A DNA stretch of 64,000 nt from Devosia sp. Root685. GTDB lineage: Bacteria; Pseudomonadota; Alphaproteobacteria; Rhizobiales; Devosiaceae. This document shows, piece after piece, positions 17,606 through 25,235 of the stretch. The stretch covers positions 1,755,228 through 1,819,227 of the forward strand of contig NZ_LMHK01000001.1 of the NCBI RefSeq assembly GCF_001427875.1. The letters are read 5' to 3'. Each line of letters begins with the position of its first letter. Within the stretch, counting starts at the first letter, position 1. The position numbers and the translations under genes were made by a program. The notes below the pieces were generated by a model, which was not told the origin of the DNA, did no database searches, and saw only the letters and a program-made list of their open reading frames with translations.

Positions 17606-18109
17606 ATGCAATTTTCGAAGCGGCTGATGGGTCTGGCTCTGGCCGTAACCGCACTTGCAGGCGCAAGTCCTGCCCTGGGCCAGGGCACTGTCCGCGGCGA
17701 ATATGGCGACTGGCAGATGAGCTGCGATACGCCGCCCGGCGCCAGCACTGAACAATGCGCCATCATCCAGAACGTCATGGCCGAAGATCAGCCCAATGTC
17801 GGCCTCTCGGTTATCGTGCTGCGCACGGCCGATCGCGAAGCCCGGCTCCTCCGCGTCCTCGCGCCGCTTGGCGTACTGCTGCCGAACGGGCTTGGCCTTA
17901 ATGTCGATGGCACCGATATGGGCCGCGTCGCCTTCGTGCGGTGCCTGCCCAATGGCTGCGTTGCTGAAGTCGAGCTCGATGATGGTTTGATCGACGTGCT
18001 CTCCAAGGGCACGAATGCCATTTTCGTCGTATTCAAGACCCCCGAAGAAGGCGTCGGCATTCCGGTGTCGCTCGAAGGGTTCTCCGAAGGCTTTGCCGCC
18101 CTGCCCTAA
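17606..18109 (+). CDS. Invasion-associated locus B (IalB) family protein
   Basis: 167 aa with a clear signal peptide (ALAVTALAGASPALGQ) and an IalB-type domain: YGDWQMSCDTPP, EQCAIIQNVM, RCLPNGCVAEVELDD. The four cysteines probably form disulfides. IalB was named in Bartonella, but homologues occur in nearly all Rhizobiales, where the role is unknown; pathogenicity should not be inferred. AGGAGA lies 12 bases before this ATG and 9 before a GTG one codon upstream, so either may be used. A PilZ gene follows by 11 bases, suggesting co-transcription. Confidence 0.93.
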   Translation: MQFSKRLMGLALAVTALAGASPALGQGTVRGEYGDWQMSCDTPPGASTEQCAIIQNVMAEDQPNVGLSVIVLRTADREARLLRVLAPLGVLLPNGLGLNVDGTDMGRVAFVRCLPNGCVAEVELDDGLIDVLSKGTNAIFVVFKTPEEGVGIPVSLEGFSEGFAALP

Positions 18110-18120
18110 TAGGACAGAGT

Positions 18121-18366
18121 ATGGAAGACGAACGACGCAAACATCACCGCAGCCGCACCCTCAAGGGCGGACGAATCGTGACCAATGACGGGCACTCGAC
18201 CTTCGATTGCACGGTGCGCAATCTTTCCGAAGAGGGCGCCAAGCTCGTTGTATCAAGCATTGTCGGCCTGCCGCACCGCTTCCGGCTGTCCATGATCGAC
18301 GGACGCAATTTCGATTGCGAAACGATCTGGCACACCGAAACCGAACTCGGCGTGCGTTTTCTTTAA
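18121..18366 (+). CDS. Single-domain PilZ protein
   Basis: 81 aa, essentially one PilZ domain. The c-di-GMP contact motifs are recognisable: the Arg-rich start ERRKHHRSRTLKGG stands for RxxxR, and CTVRNLSEEGAKL for (D/N)xSxxG. Such small proteins may act as c-di-GMP effectors, though many alphaproteobacterial copies have no assigned target. The start has AGGACAG just upstream. It probably shares a transcript with the preceding ialB-type gene and is followed by homopolymer runs and a terminator. Confidence 0.92.
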   Translation: MEDERRKHHRSRTLKGGRIVTNDGHSTFDCTVRNLSEEGAKLVVSSIVGLPHRFRLSMIDGRNFDCETIWHTETELGVRFL

Positions 18367-18367
18367 G

Positions 18368-18396
18368 CCCCCCCCCCCAAAAAAAACGAAAAAAAA
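18368..18396. repeat. Homopolymer run: C11 then A8-CG-A8
   Basis: Directly after the PilZ stop codon come 11 C, 8 A, CG and 8 A. The A runs serve as the U-tract of the minus-strand terminator next to it. The C run is outside any gene, so length variation would not shift a frame. It is also a place where sequencing errors are likely. Confidence 0.85.
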
Positions 18397-18424
18397 CCGG
18401 GCGAGTGCAAGCACAAGCCCGGTT
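18379..18424 (-). terminator. Strong terminator for the DUF1127 gene (may act both ways)
   Basis: Stem AACCGGGC / GCCCGGTT with a 14-nt loop at 18395-18424. Read on the minus strand it runs into two blocks of eight T. Read on the plus strand it is followed by AAGTTTTC, a weaker tail that could still end the ialB-PilZ transcript. It lies between convergent genes. Confidence 0.8.
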
Positions 18425-18529
18425 AAGTTTTCAGGAAACGGGACCAGTGGCAAAACTGGCCCGGGAGATGGAACGATCACATCGTGTTCGGTCCAAGGGA
18501 GACGTCCGCGCCGGGCGCAGACGAATGCG

Positions 18530-18793
18530 TTACCGCAGAGCCTGGCGGGCCCGGGCGGCGTTGAGCACCATGGTGGAGGCACGCGAATTGCGCGCCGTCA
18601 TGGCGTCGTGGATATCGGCATGGGAGAGGCCCAGATCGCGCAGGCGATCTGCATCGAGATTGAGCAGGCTCTTGAGCACGGTCCGGCGTTGACGATCAGC
18701 ATTCACCCTGGCGACAAAGGCAAAAAGAGCGCGCAAGGGCGTAGTCGGCATGGCGGCCGCAACTGACCGCTCGCCGGGTAGCGAGAGAGCCAT
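18530..18793 (-). CDS. DUF1127 domain small protein
   Basis: 87 aa. The C-terminal half has the DUF1127 signature LNLDADRLRDLGLSHADIHDA (an Arg/Leu-rich helical motif). DUF1127 proteins in Rhizobiales are often small, basic and stress- or phosphate-regulated; several affect RNA turnover or metabolism, but this one has no assigned job. The start at 18793 has GGAG seven bases upstream. The gene is divergent from a LysR regulator about 150 bp away, which makes it a plausible target. Confidence 0.88.
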   Translation of the reverse strand: MALSLPGERSVAAAMPTTPLRALFAFVARVNADRQRRTVLKSLLNLDADRLRDLGLSHADIHDAMTARNSRASTMVLNAARARQALR

Positions 18794-18943
18794 TTCAAGT
18801 CTCCGAAATGTTGTTGTGCCGAAGGGAGGTCGGCGGGAGGGACGCCTTTTACGGCGATAGTGATGAGATAACGCACTGGACTTCCATTCGTCCAACAAAT
18901 AGATTTCATCCATTCAATCAAAATGAGTGATGGGAGACCTCCG

Positions 18944-19831
18944 ATGGCTGCTCCGCTCGATCTCGACCAATTGCAAAGCTTCTGCGCCATTGCCGATTGC
19001 GGCAGTTTCACCGAAGCGGCCCGCCGCGTGAACAAGACGCAATCCGCCGTTTCGATGCAGATCAAGCGACTCGAAGAGCGGCTCGGGCATGCTCTCCTGT
19101 CGCGCGAAGGCCGCACGGTCACCCTCACCCACCACGGCGAAGTACTTTACGAACGCGCGCGAAAAATGCTGCGCACCAATGCCGAAATCCTCGACCGTTT
19201 TTCCGATGGCGACCTTGCCGGCTCCATCCGCTTCGGCGTGCCGGACGATTATGCCGTGCGCCTGTTGCCGGTCATTCTCTCCAGCTTTCAGCGCACCCAT
19301 CCCAAAATCGTCGTCGATGTCTCCTGCATGGCCTCGGAGCACCTCCTCGAAGGCATGCGCGCCGGGCGCTATGACCTGATCGTCTTCACCCAGGGCACCG
19401 AGCAGAACTTTGGTGAACTGTTCCGCACCGAAAAGATGTTCTGGGTCGCAAGCCACGGTGGACGGGCGCTCGCCAGCGAACCGGTCGCCATCGCCTGCGG
19501 GCCGCAATATTGCATCTGGCGCAAGGATGCGATGGACGCGCTCGACCGCACCGGCACCGATTATCGCATCGCCTATACGTCCTCGAACGCCACGGCCATT
19601 TCCTCGGCCGTGCTCTCCGATCTCGCCATCGGCTTCCTGCCCGAAAGCGCCCTGCAGCCGGGCATGCGCGTGGTTTCCGACGAACACGGCCTGCCGCACT
19701 TGCCCGACGCGCAAATGGCCCTGATGCGCGCCAGCCACGCCTATGGCGGCATCTATGACGCGCTCGCCAACCACATCGTCCAGTCCATGGGCAATCTGGA
19801 GCATCCGCACCAGGCGGAAGCGGCAGAATAG
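18944..19831 (+). CDS. LysR-type transcriptional regulator
   Basis: 295 aa. The N-terminal winged helix-turn-helix is clear: LDLDQLQSFCAIADCGSF, EAARRVNKTQSAVSMQIKRL, LLSREGRTVTLT. The rest is a substrate-binding-like effector domain (SIRFGVPDDYAVRLLP). I prefer the ATG at 18944 because GGGAGA is correctly spaced before it; an in-frame ATG at 18923 has no ribosome site. LysR proteins typically control the divergent neighbour, here DUF1127, and themselves. The effector is unknown. Confidence 0.95.
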   Translation: MAAPLDLDQLQSFCAIADCGSFTEAARRVNKTQSAVSMQIKRLEERLGHALLSREGRTVTLTHHGEVLYERARKMLRTNAEILDRFSDGDLAGSIRFGVPDDYAVRLLPVILSSFQRTHPKIVVDVSCMASEHLLEGMRAGRYDLIVFTQGTEQNFGELFRTEKMFWVASHGGRALASEPVAIACGPQYCIWRKDAMDALDRTGTDYRIAYTSSNATAISSAVLSDLAIGFLPESALQPGMRVVSDEHGLPHLPDAQMALMRASHAYGGIYDALANHIVQSMGNLEHPHQAEAAE

Positions 19832-19839
19832 CCACTGGC

Positions 19840-19870
19840 CCTTCCCTGGCCCCCTGTGGGAGAGGGAAGG
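19840..19870. repeat. Hairpin between lysR and xseA, related to repeat family E
   Basis: CCTTCCCT and AGGGAAGG flank a 15-nt loop containing GTGGGAG. It resembles the CCTTCTCCC...GGGAGAAGG cores of family E but is shorter. It begins eight bases after the LysR stop and may end that transcript. Confidence 0.5.
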
Positions 19871-19925
19871 TAAGGCTGGGCAAGCGCCCCTTGACCCGGC
19901 GCGGCATTTCCCGCACCAAGTCACC

Positions 19926-21542
19926 ATGCCAGAAGTCCTGACCAACGCTGCCGAATTTACCGTTTCCGAAATCGCCCAGGCGGTGAAACGAACGGTCGAA
20001 GATGAATTCGGCCATGTCCGCGTGCGCGGCGAAATTTCCGGTTTTCGCGGCCAGCATTCCTCCGGCCACGCCTATTTTACCCTCAAGGACGATGCCGCCT
20101 CGATTGATGCCGTCATCTGGAAGGGTAGCTTTGGGCGCCTCGCCTTCAAGCCTGAGGAAGGGCTCGAAGTCATCGCCACCGGGCGCCTGACTACCTTTCC
20201 GCGCTCGTCAAAATACCAGATCGTCATCGAGCAGATCGAACCGGCCGGGGCCGGCGCGCTCATGGCGCTTCTCGAAGAGCGCCGCAAGAGACTGCTGGCC
20301 GAGGGGCTGTTCGAGCGCGAACGCAAGCGCCCCCTGCCCTATCTGCCGCGCGTCATTGGCGTGATTACTTCGCCGACTGGCGCCGTCATCCGCGACATTC
20401 TCCATCGCCTCGATGATCGCTTCCCCAGCCACGTTCTCGTCTGGCCGGTGCGCGTGCAGGGCGAAACCTGCGCCCCTGAAGTCGTCAATGCCATAGAGGG
20501 TTTTAATGCCTTCCTGCCCGATGGCCCCATCCCGCGCCCCGATATTCTCATCGTCGCCCGCGGCGGCGGCTCCATCGAAGATCTCTGGGGCTTTAACGAA
20601 GAAGCCGTGGTGCGCGCCGTTGCGGCATCGGGCATCCCGGTTATCTCCGCCGTCGGCCACGAAACCGATACGACGCTGATCGACTACGCCTCAGATATGC
20701 GTGCTCCGACGCCCACCGCCGCGGCCGAAGCCGCTGTGCCGGTGCGCGCCGAACTCATCGCTTATGTCGACGACCAAGGCAGCCGCCAGCGCCAGGCTGC
20801 GCGGCGCACTCTCGCGAGCTTGAAGGATCGCCTCCGCGCCGCCAGCGCCGGCCTGCCGCGCCCGGCCGATCTCATCGCGACGCAGCGCCAGAGCCTCGAT
20901 TTGTCGGGAACGCGTCTGTCAGGCGCGCTGCGTCATTTCGTACAGAGCCGCCGCGTGGCTTTTTCGAAGGCGGCAGCAGAGATGCAACCACGTCTGGTGC
21001 GCCAGCGTCAGTCGGAATTGGCCGCCCGTCTGGACACTCTGGATCAACGCGCACTTCGCGGCCTCCACAAAACCGTAGAGCGCGCCCGCCTCACCTTCGA
21101 TCCGCGCTCGGCACGTCTTATCAAGGTTGTCGATCAGGCGCTCGAGCGCAAGCGCACGCAATTTGTTCGCCTGGCACCTCGCCTCTCAGCGCAACCCCTT
21201 CGTGCCGAACTCCGCCAGTTGCAGGGCAAGCTCGGGCCGCTGGTCCAGCGCCTCGCTCAGGCGCCAGACCGGATCACCGTTGAGCGCAGGCAAAAGCTGG
21301 AACAGCTGGAAAAACTGCTCAAAACCCTAAGCTATCGCAGCGTTCTGGCCCGTGGTTATGCGCTGGTGCAGAATGATGCCGGCGATGTGATCAGCAGCGC
21401 AAAGCCGCTCAATCCCGGCGATGCCATCAAGCTGACCTTCGCGGATGGCGAAGTCGGCGCCAATGTAGCCGGTGCTCCGCCGCAGAAGCGCAAAGCACCG
21501 CGTTCACCATTAGACGACGGGTCGCAGGAAAGTCTCTTTTGA
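19926..21542 (+). CDS. xseA: Exodeoxyribonuclease VII large subunit
   Basis: 538 aa. An N-terminal OB-fold (SEIAQAVKRTVEDEFGHVRVRGEIS) is followed by the catalytic domain with RVIGVITSPTGAVIRDILHR, ILIVARGGGSIEDLWGFNEE and SAVGHETDTTLIDYASDMRAPTP-type motifs, then a long coiled-coil region and the C-terminal GYALVQNDAGDVI. ExoVII degrades single-stranded DNA to oligonucleotides. The start is chosen from family alignment at MPEVLTNAAEF. xseB is not in the window, as is usual in Alphaproteobacteria where the two subunits are unlinked. Confidence 0.97.
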   Translation: MPEVLTNAAEFTVSEIAQAVKRTVEDEFGHVRVRGEISGFRGQHSSGHAYFTLKDDAASIDAVIWKGSFGRLAFKPEEGLEVIATGRLTTFPRSSKYQIVIEQIEPAGAGALMALLEERRKRLLAEGLFERERKRPLPYLPRVIGVITSPTGAVIRDILHRLDDRFPSHVLVWPVRVQGETCAPEVVNAIEGFNAFLPDGPIPRPDILIVARGGGSIEDLWGFNEEAVVRAVAASGIPVISAVGHETDTTLIDYASDMRAPTPTAAAEAAVPVRAELIAYVDDQGSRQRQAARRTLASLKDRLRAASAGLPRPADLIATQRQSLDLSGTRLSGALRHFVQSRRVAFSKAAAEMQPRLVRQRQSELAARLDTLDQRALRGLHKTVERARLTFDPRSARLIKVVDQALERKRTQFVRLAPRLSAQPLRAELRQLQGKLGPLVQRLAQAPDRITVERRQKLEQLEKLLKTLSYRSVLARGYALVQNDAGDVISSAKPLNPGDAIKLTFADGEVGANVAGAPPQKRKAPRSPLDDGSQESLF

Positions 21543-21590
21543 TTGTCCGGTTTCCGCTCTATATCGGAATAATTCGGAAGGAAACGGACG

Positions 21591-21812
21591 ATGAATATCT
21601 TCGACAAGGGGTTTTCACCCTCCGAAGCGACGGTACGCTACCTGGACGGGGACTACGTGGTTCTCAAACAGGGGACGTTCGTGCGCTGCGCCATATCAGG
21701 CAAGCCCATTCCCCTCGATGAACTCTTCTATTGGAGCGTCGACCGACAAGAGCCCTATGTCGATGCAACGACCGCTCACGAGGCCTTTCTCCGCTACGGT
21801 CGAGGCAACTGA
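21591..21812 (+). CDS. DUF2093 family protein
   Basis: 73 aa, matching DUF2093 along its length (EATVRYLDGDYVVLKQGTFVRCAISGKPIPLDELFYWSV). The Cys and Gly pattern suggests a small beta-structured protein; no function is known. The family is conserved downstream of xseA in Rhizobiales, as here, about 50 nt apart. GGAAGGAAACG upstream gives a good ribosome site. Confidence 0.93.
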   Translation: MNIFDKGFSPSEATVRYLDGDYVVLKQGTFVRCAISGKPIPLDELFYWSVDRQEPYVDATTAHEAFLRYGRGN

Positions 21813-21817
21813 GCGTG

Positions 21818-22960
21818 ATGGAGGCAGCGACGCGTCAGCGCTACCTCGTCATTTCCAATGGTCATGGAGAAGATGCTATCGCCGCCGCTCTGGTGCGGCG
21901 CCTGACCGGTCAGGCCCACGTCGAAGCCTACCCCATGATCGGCAGCGGCAAGTCCTATGAGGGCGCCTGCCGCATTGTCGGCCCCCGCGCCACGCTCGCC
22001 TCCGAAGGCTGGCGCAATGTAAAGGGATCGCTGCGCCGCGATGTCGTCAGCGGCGGCCTGCTCACCGTTCCCCCGGCGCTGAAATTCCTCCGCTCGGTGC
22101 GTGGGCACTATGACAAGATCATCGTCATCGGCGACATGGTCGGCATTCTCGCCGCTCTCCCGACGGGCCTACGGGACCTCATCTATCTCGACGTCTACAA
22201 GACCGGCGCCGCCCGGCTTTATTCCGCGGCCGAGGTCTGGGCCATAAAACAGACCTGCCGAACGGTCTTCTGCCGCAGCGACAGCCTCAGCGAAAAGTTG
22301 CGCGCTGCCGGCGTCGATGCGCGCTGCGTGGGCAATATCATGATGGATGCGATCCCCCATGGTGACTATGACGCCATGGCCCGCCGCCGCGCGCCATTGG
22401 CCGTCACTTTACTGCCCGGCAGCCGGGCGCTGACAGCCGAAAGTTTTGCCCTGCAGATCGGGGCCCTGCGCCTGATCCCCGAAGAAGAGCGGCCTGATGT
22501 GTTCCTCGCGGTCGCCGGCAGCGTCAATGTCGAGGAATTGGGCAAGGCGGCGAGCCTCAGGCGTACATCGCTCCTCAGCACCGAATCCGATGATCTGGGG
22601 GAATTGAGCGACGGCAATCTCACCGTCCACATGGCCCGCGGCGTCGCCATGGGCAATCTCGTCGAAGCCTCGGACGTGGTTCTCAGTCAGGCCGGCACCG
22701 CGACCATCCAGTCGCTCGGCCTTGGCCGGCCAGCCATCACCTTCATCAATCCGCGCGACCGGCGTTCCCGCTTCACCGACGAGCAGAACCTTTTCGGAGA
22801 AGCCCGCACGGTAACGGAAGCAAAAGTCGCCGACATATCAGCGGCCCTGCGCGGCCTTCTTACTGATATGTCCGAGCGCATGCGCCTTGCGGAAATCGGC
22901 CGTCAGAGGATTGGCGGCCCCGGCGCCATGGAGGCGATCGTGGCCGAGATAACGCAGTAG
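21818..22960 (+). CDS. LpxB-related glycosyltransferase-like protein (GT-B fold)
   Basis: 380 aa. The start (RYLVISNGHGEDAIAAALVRRL) and the C-terminal donor-binding part (EASDVVLSQAGTATIQSLGLGRPAI) resemble the lipid-A-disaccharide-synthase-related family (TIGR03492 type), seen mainly in cyanobacteria and Deinococcus. It is not the real LpxB, which normally clusters with lpxA and fabZ. The middle contains VTLLPGSRALTAESF, a typical GT-B segment. No signal peptide is present, so it acts in the cytoplasm or at the inner membrane. Its substrate is unknown. It starts five bases after the DUF2093 stop, and its TAG stop lies in a family D repeat end. Confidence 0.8.
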   Translation: MEAATRQRYLVISNGHGEDAIAAALVRRLTGQAHVEAYPMIGSGKSYEGACRIVGPRATLASEGWRNVKGSLRRDVVSGGLLTVPPALKFLRSVRGHYDKIIVIGDMVGILAALPTGLRDLIYLDVYKTGAARLYSAAEVWAIKQTCRTVFCRSDSLSEKLRAAGVDARCVGNIMMDAIPHGDYDAMARRRAPLAVTLLPGSRALTAESFALQIGALRLIPEEERPDVFLAVAGSVNVEELGKAASLRRTSLLSTESDDLGELSDGNLTVHMARGVAMGNLVEASDVVLSQAGTATIQSLGLGRPAITFINPRDRRSRFTDEQNLFGEARTVTEAKVADISAALRGLLTDMSERMRLAEIGRQRIGGPGAMEAIVAEITQ

Positions 22961-23080
22961 CCCTCATGGTGAGGTGCTTTGCGGAGCAAAGCCTCGAACC
23001 AAGAGGGCGTGGCACTAGCATATCCAGGCGCGCCCCCGCCCTTCGAGGCCGCTTCGCGGCACCTCGGGGTGAGGGCTACT
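22956..23080. repeat. Family D palindromic repeat, inverted pair
   Basis: Starts AGTAGCCCTCATGGTGAGGTGCTTTGC and ends with an inverted, diverged copy finishing GAGGGCTACT. The first unit folds into a long imperfect hairpin (CCCTCATGGT...AACCAAGAGGG). Related copies are at 43926-44051 and 51866-52004. It lies between two convergent genes, and the TAG within its first five bases is the stop of the upstream gene. Confidence 0.85.
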
Positions 23081-23084
23081 AAAA

Positions 23085-23330
23085 TCAGGCCCCAGTCGCT
23101 TCCGGATCGAGCAGGCGATGCAGATGCACGATGAAATAGCGCGTCTGTGCGCTATCGACGGTCATCTGCGCCTTCTGCCGCCAGGCGACGAGCGCCGAGG
23201 CATAATTGGGATAGAGGCCGACGATATCGACCTTGTCGAGATCGGCGAAGGTGACGTGCTCGATGCTCGAAAGCTCGCCGCCGATCACCAGGTGAAGAAG
23301 TTGCTTGTCAGTCGCTTTGCTGTCAGCCAT
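23085..23330 (-). CDS. DUF4170 family protein
   Basis: 81 aa, small soluble protein with the DUF4170 pattern (LHLVIGGELSSIEHVTFADLDKVDIVGLYPNYASAL, then a Trp-containing helix and RYFIVHLHRLLDPE). No function is known. The start codon overlaps the end of the phosphatase gene by eight bases, indicating translational coupling, an arrangement often conserved in Rhizobiales. Confidence 0.9.
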   Translation of the reverse strand: MADSKATDKQLLHLVIGGELSSIEHVTFADLDKVDIVGLYPNYASALVAWRQKAQMTVDSAQTRYFIVHLHRLLDPEATGA

Positions 23331-24192
23331 CGCTTAGGGGTCCACTGAGTTGGGAGGAGGAGGAAATCTCGGCCTCTGCCAGGGTATCGGCTGGGCAGCC
23401 ATAGACCTTGATCAGTGCCGCATGGACGAGAGGTTTTAGGCTCATGTCGGAAAGCGCCGCAAGCGCCCCGTGGCGCACATCTCGTTTGTTAAATTGTGGG
23501 AACCCGCTGCAGACATCGGCGAGGTCATGCCCGGCTTCCTTAAGGATCACGGCCGCCGCCGCAATATCCCAATCCTGGCTGCCGCGCCGCGCCACGGCCG
23601 CGTCGAGTTTCCCCGTCGCCACCTGCAAGAGCCTATAGGCGAGCGAGGGATACATCGGCCCGCGCGTATAATTGAGCCCGCCGACCTGCAATTCCTGATG
23701 CACCGCGCCCGGCGCGGGGATCAGCGGCGGCGCTCCGGCCCGGCGATGGCGCACCAGCGCCTCCCCATTGAGCCGCGCCCCACCGCCCAGCGAAGCCTCG
23801 TACATTTCATTGCGCGCCGGCGCATAGACGACGCCGGCCACCGGCACGCCGTTTTCGACCACCGCCAGGCACACCGTCCAGCAATCCTCGCCCCGAAGAA
23901 AGGCGCGTGTGCCGTCGATGGGATCGACGATAAACACGCGATCGCAATCGAGGCGGCTCGGATTATCAGCGGTTTCCTCGCTCAGCCAGCCATAGGCCGG
24001 GCGGGCGCTGAGGAGACTCGCGGCCAGATAGCGGTCGACAACGATATCCGCTTCGCTGACCGGGGACGCATTGCCCTTGGTCCAGCTCTTTATGTCGCGG
24101 CGAAAATAGCCCGAGGCAATGATGCCCGCTGCCACGGCAGTGGCGCGAAGCAGTTCGAGATCATCCTCATAGGGCGGTGCAAAGGCTGGCAT
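23323..24192 (-). CDS. Inositol monophosphatase family protein, CysQ-like 3'(2'),5'-bisphosphate nucleotidase
   Basis: 289 aa. Mg-dependent phosphatase motifs are WLSEETADNP, FIVDPIDGTRAFLRGEDCW and QDWDIAAAAVILKEAGH. The N-terminal KGNASPVSEADIVVD fits CysQ-type enzymes that hydrolyse PAP from sulfate assimilation better than true inositol monophosphatases, but substrate choice cannot be fixed from sequence. The ATG at 24192 is the only good start. It is followed by the overlapping DUF4170 gene. Confidence 0.9.
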   Translation of the reverse strand: MPAFAPPYEDDLELLRATAVAAGIIASGYFRRDIKSWTKGNASPVSEADIVVDRYLAASLLSARPAYGWLSEETADNPSRLDCDRVFIVDPIDGTRAFLRGEDCWTVCLAVVENGVPVAGVVYAPARNEMYEASLGGGARLNGEALVRHRRAGAPPLIPAPGAVHQELQVGGLNYTRGPMYPSLAYRLLQVATGKLDAAVARRGSQDWDIAAAAVILKEAGHDLADVCSGFPQFNKRDVRHGALAALSDMSLKPLVHAALIKVYGCPADTLAEAEISSSSQLSGPLSDG

Positions 24193-24465
24193 GGGCGGCT
24201 TTTATGCCCCGTACGACTTTTGGACAAGACCCGAGCGGCGATGGCCCATTCTCGGATGGCGAAACCCCCAAATATGGCAGGGTAAACAACCTCACACGCG
24301 ATTGGGTAAACTGCTCGTTGCAGTGTGCAACACCCTGCTAACCACCCGCTGAAGACAAGATAAACTTAACCGAACACATTAAGGGGCTGGGTAAGGGGAC
24401 GCGGTAGATTGCCCTCACAAACGGAGCGCAAAAAACAGCTCTCGAAGTTACAGGAAGGCTACAAA

Positions 24466-24981
24466 ATGGTTCATGGCGTTGCGATGGAAGGATCGTCAGT
24501 CGTCCTTGCTTTCGGTAAGCCCGCCCTGGCGGAACGCCGCTTCATTGCGGCAAACGACAATGGGCCCCGCGATCCGGTAAAGACCGTGACAGTGCGCAAG
24601 CAGCTCGAACAGAGCGGCGTTGCCATCAAGATCAAGGTGCCGGTTACCGAATTCATCGGCGTGGCCGTGGCCACCCGCATTTCAGAAGAAGGCGTTCTTA
24701 CCAGCGCCATCGAACTCGTCCATCCCGATGGCGAGCTGACCTACAAGGTCTTCGAAGAAGAGGGCAATCACAACGTCGTCGCCGAATGGCAGAACTGGGG
24801 CAAGAAGCTCCGCCTGCCGCTCTTCATCAAGGCCGGCGACGGCTCCTATCTCCCCTATAGCCAGCAGGTCGATGGCGTCATGGTCGGTGAAACCGCCCCG
24901 CGCCGCAAACTCGCCGCCGACGCCGCCCGCCGCCCCCGCTTCCTCAATCGACGGAAGCCCGGCGAAGTCGAACACAACTAA
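24466..24981 (+). CDS. Conserved hypothetical protein with basic C-terminus
   Basis: 171 aa, no signal peptide or membrane segment. The central part (KQLEQSGVAIKIKVPVTEFI...VELVHPDGELTYKVFEEE) looks like a compact beta-rich domain; the C-terminal 25 residues are strongly basic (RRKLAADAARRPRFLNRRKPG). It may belong to the DUF6101 family, but I am not sure. Start at 24466 has AGGAAGG at the right spacing; an upstream TTG frame adds 19 doubtful residues. The 273-nt gap before it is AT-richer than its surroundings, with two direct GGGTAAAC repeats at 24280 and 24304. Confidence 0.75.
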   Translation: MVHGVAMEGSSVVLAFGKPALAERRFIAANDNGPRDPVKTVTVRKQLEQSGVAIKIKVPVTEFIGVAVATRISEEGVLTSAIELVHPDGELTYKVFEEEGNHNVVAEWQNWGKKLRLPLFIKAGDGSYLPYSQQVDGVMVGETAPRRKLAADAARRPRFLNRRKPGEVEHN

Positions 24982-25008
24982 GAATCCCCCTCCAAGGGCA
25001 ACGTCGAT

Positions 25009-25039
25009 GGGACCAGCTGGTGGTGCGGCTGGTCCCTTT
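25009..25039 (+). terminator. Rho-independent terminator of the basic hypothetical gene
   Basis: Stem GGGACCAGC / GCTGGTCCC (9 bp, perfect) with a 10-nt loop, followed by TTT and a further TTTT six bases later. It stands 27 bases after the stop codon. Confidence 0.75.
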
Positions 25040-25087
25040 GGCGTTTTGGGTCACTGTTTTCCCACCATCGAGCCGGTGCTTGCCAAT

Positions 25088-25204
25088 CACCCCCTCCCAT
25101 CCTCCCCCATCAAGGGGGAGGTGTAAGACCGAGTGTTTGGCACGATCTCACCCAGGCCACAGTCCCTTCACCTCCCCCTTGATGGGGGAGGATGGGAGGG
25201 GGTG
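25088..25204. repeat. Family B palindromic repeat, inverted pair
   Basis: Two units in opposite orientation about 45 nt apart. Each has the core CCTCCCCC-ATCAA-GGGGGAGG flanked on one side by the CACCCCCTCCCAT arm. The whole element is an imperfect palindrome. Other copies are at 48570-48605 (single) and 50493-50608 (pair). It stands between convergent genes. Confidence 0.85.
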
Positions 25205-25235
25205 GAGCCACACGCACCGCTTCAAGCCAAGGCGA

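Noticed and set aside
24366..24382. CtrA-type site TTAA-N-TTAA
   Set aside because: Spacing is nine bases instead of seven, so it does not fit the CtrA consensus.
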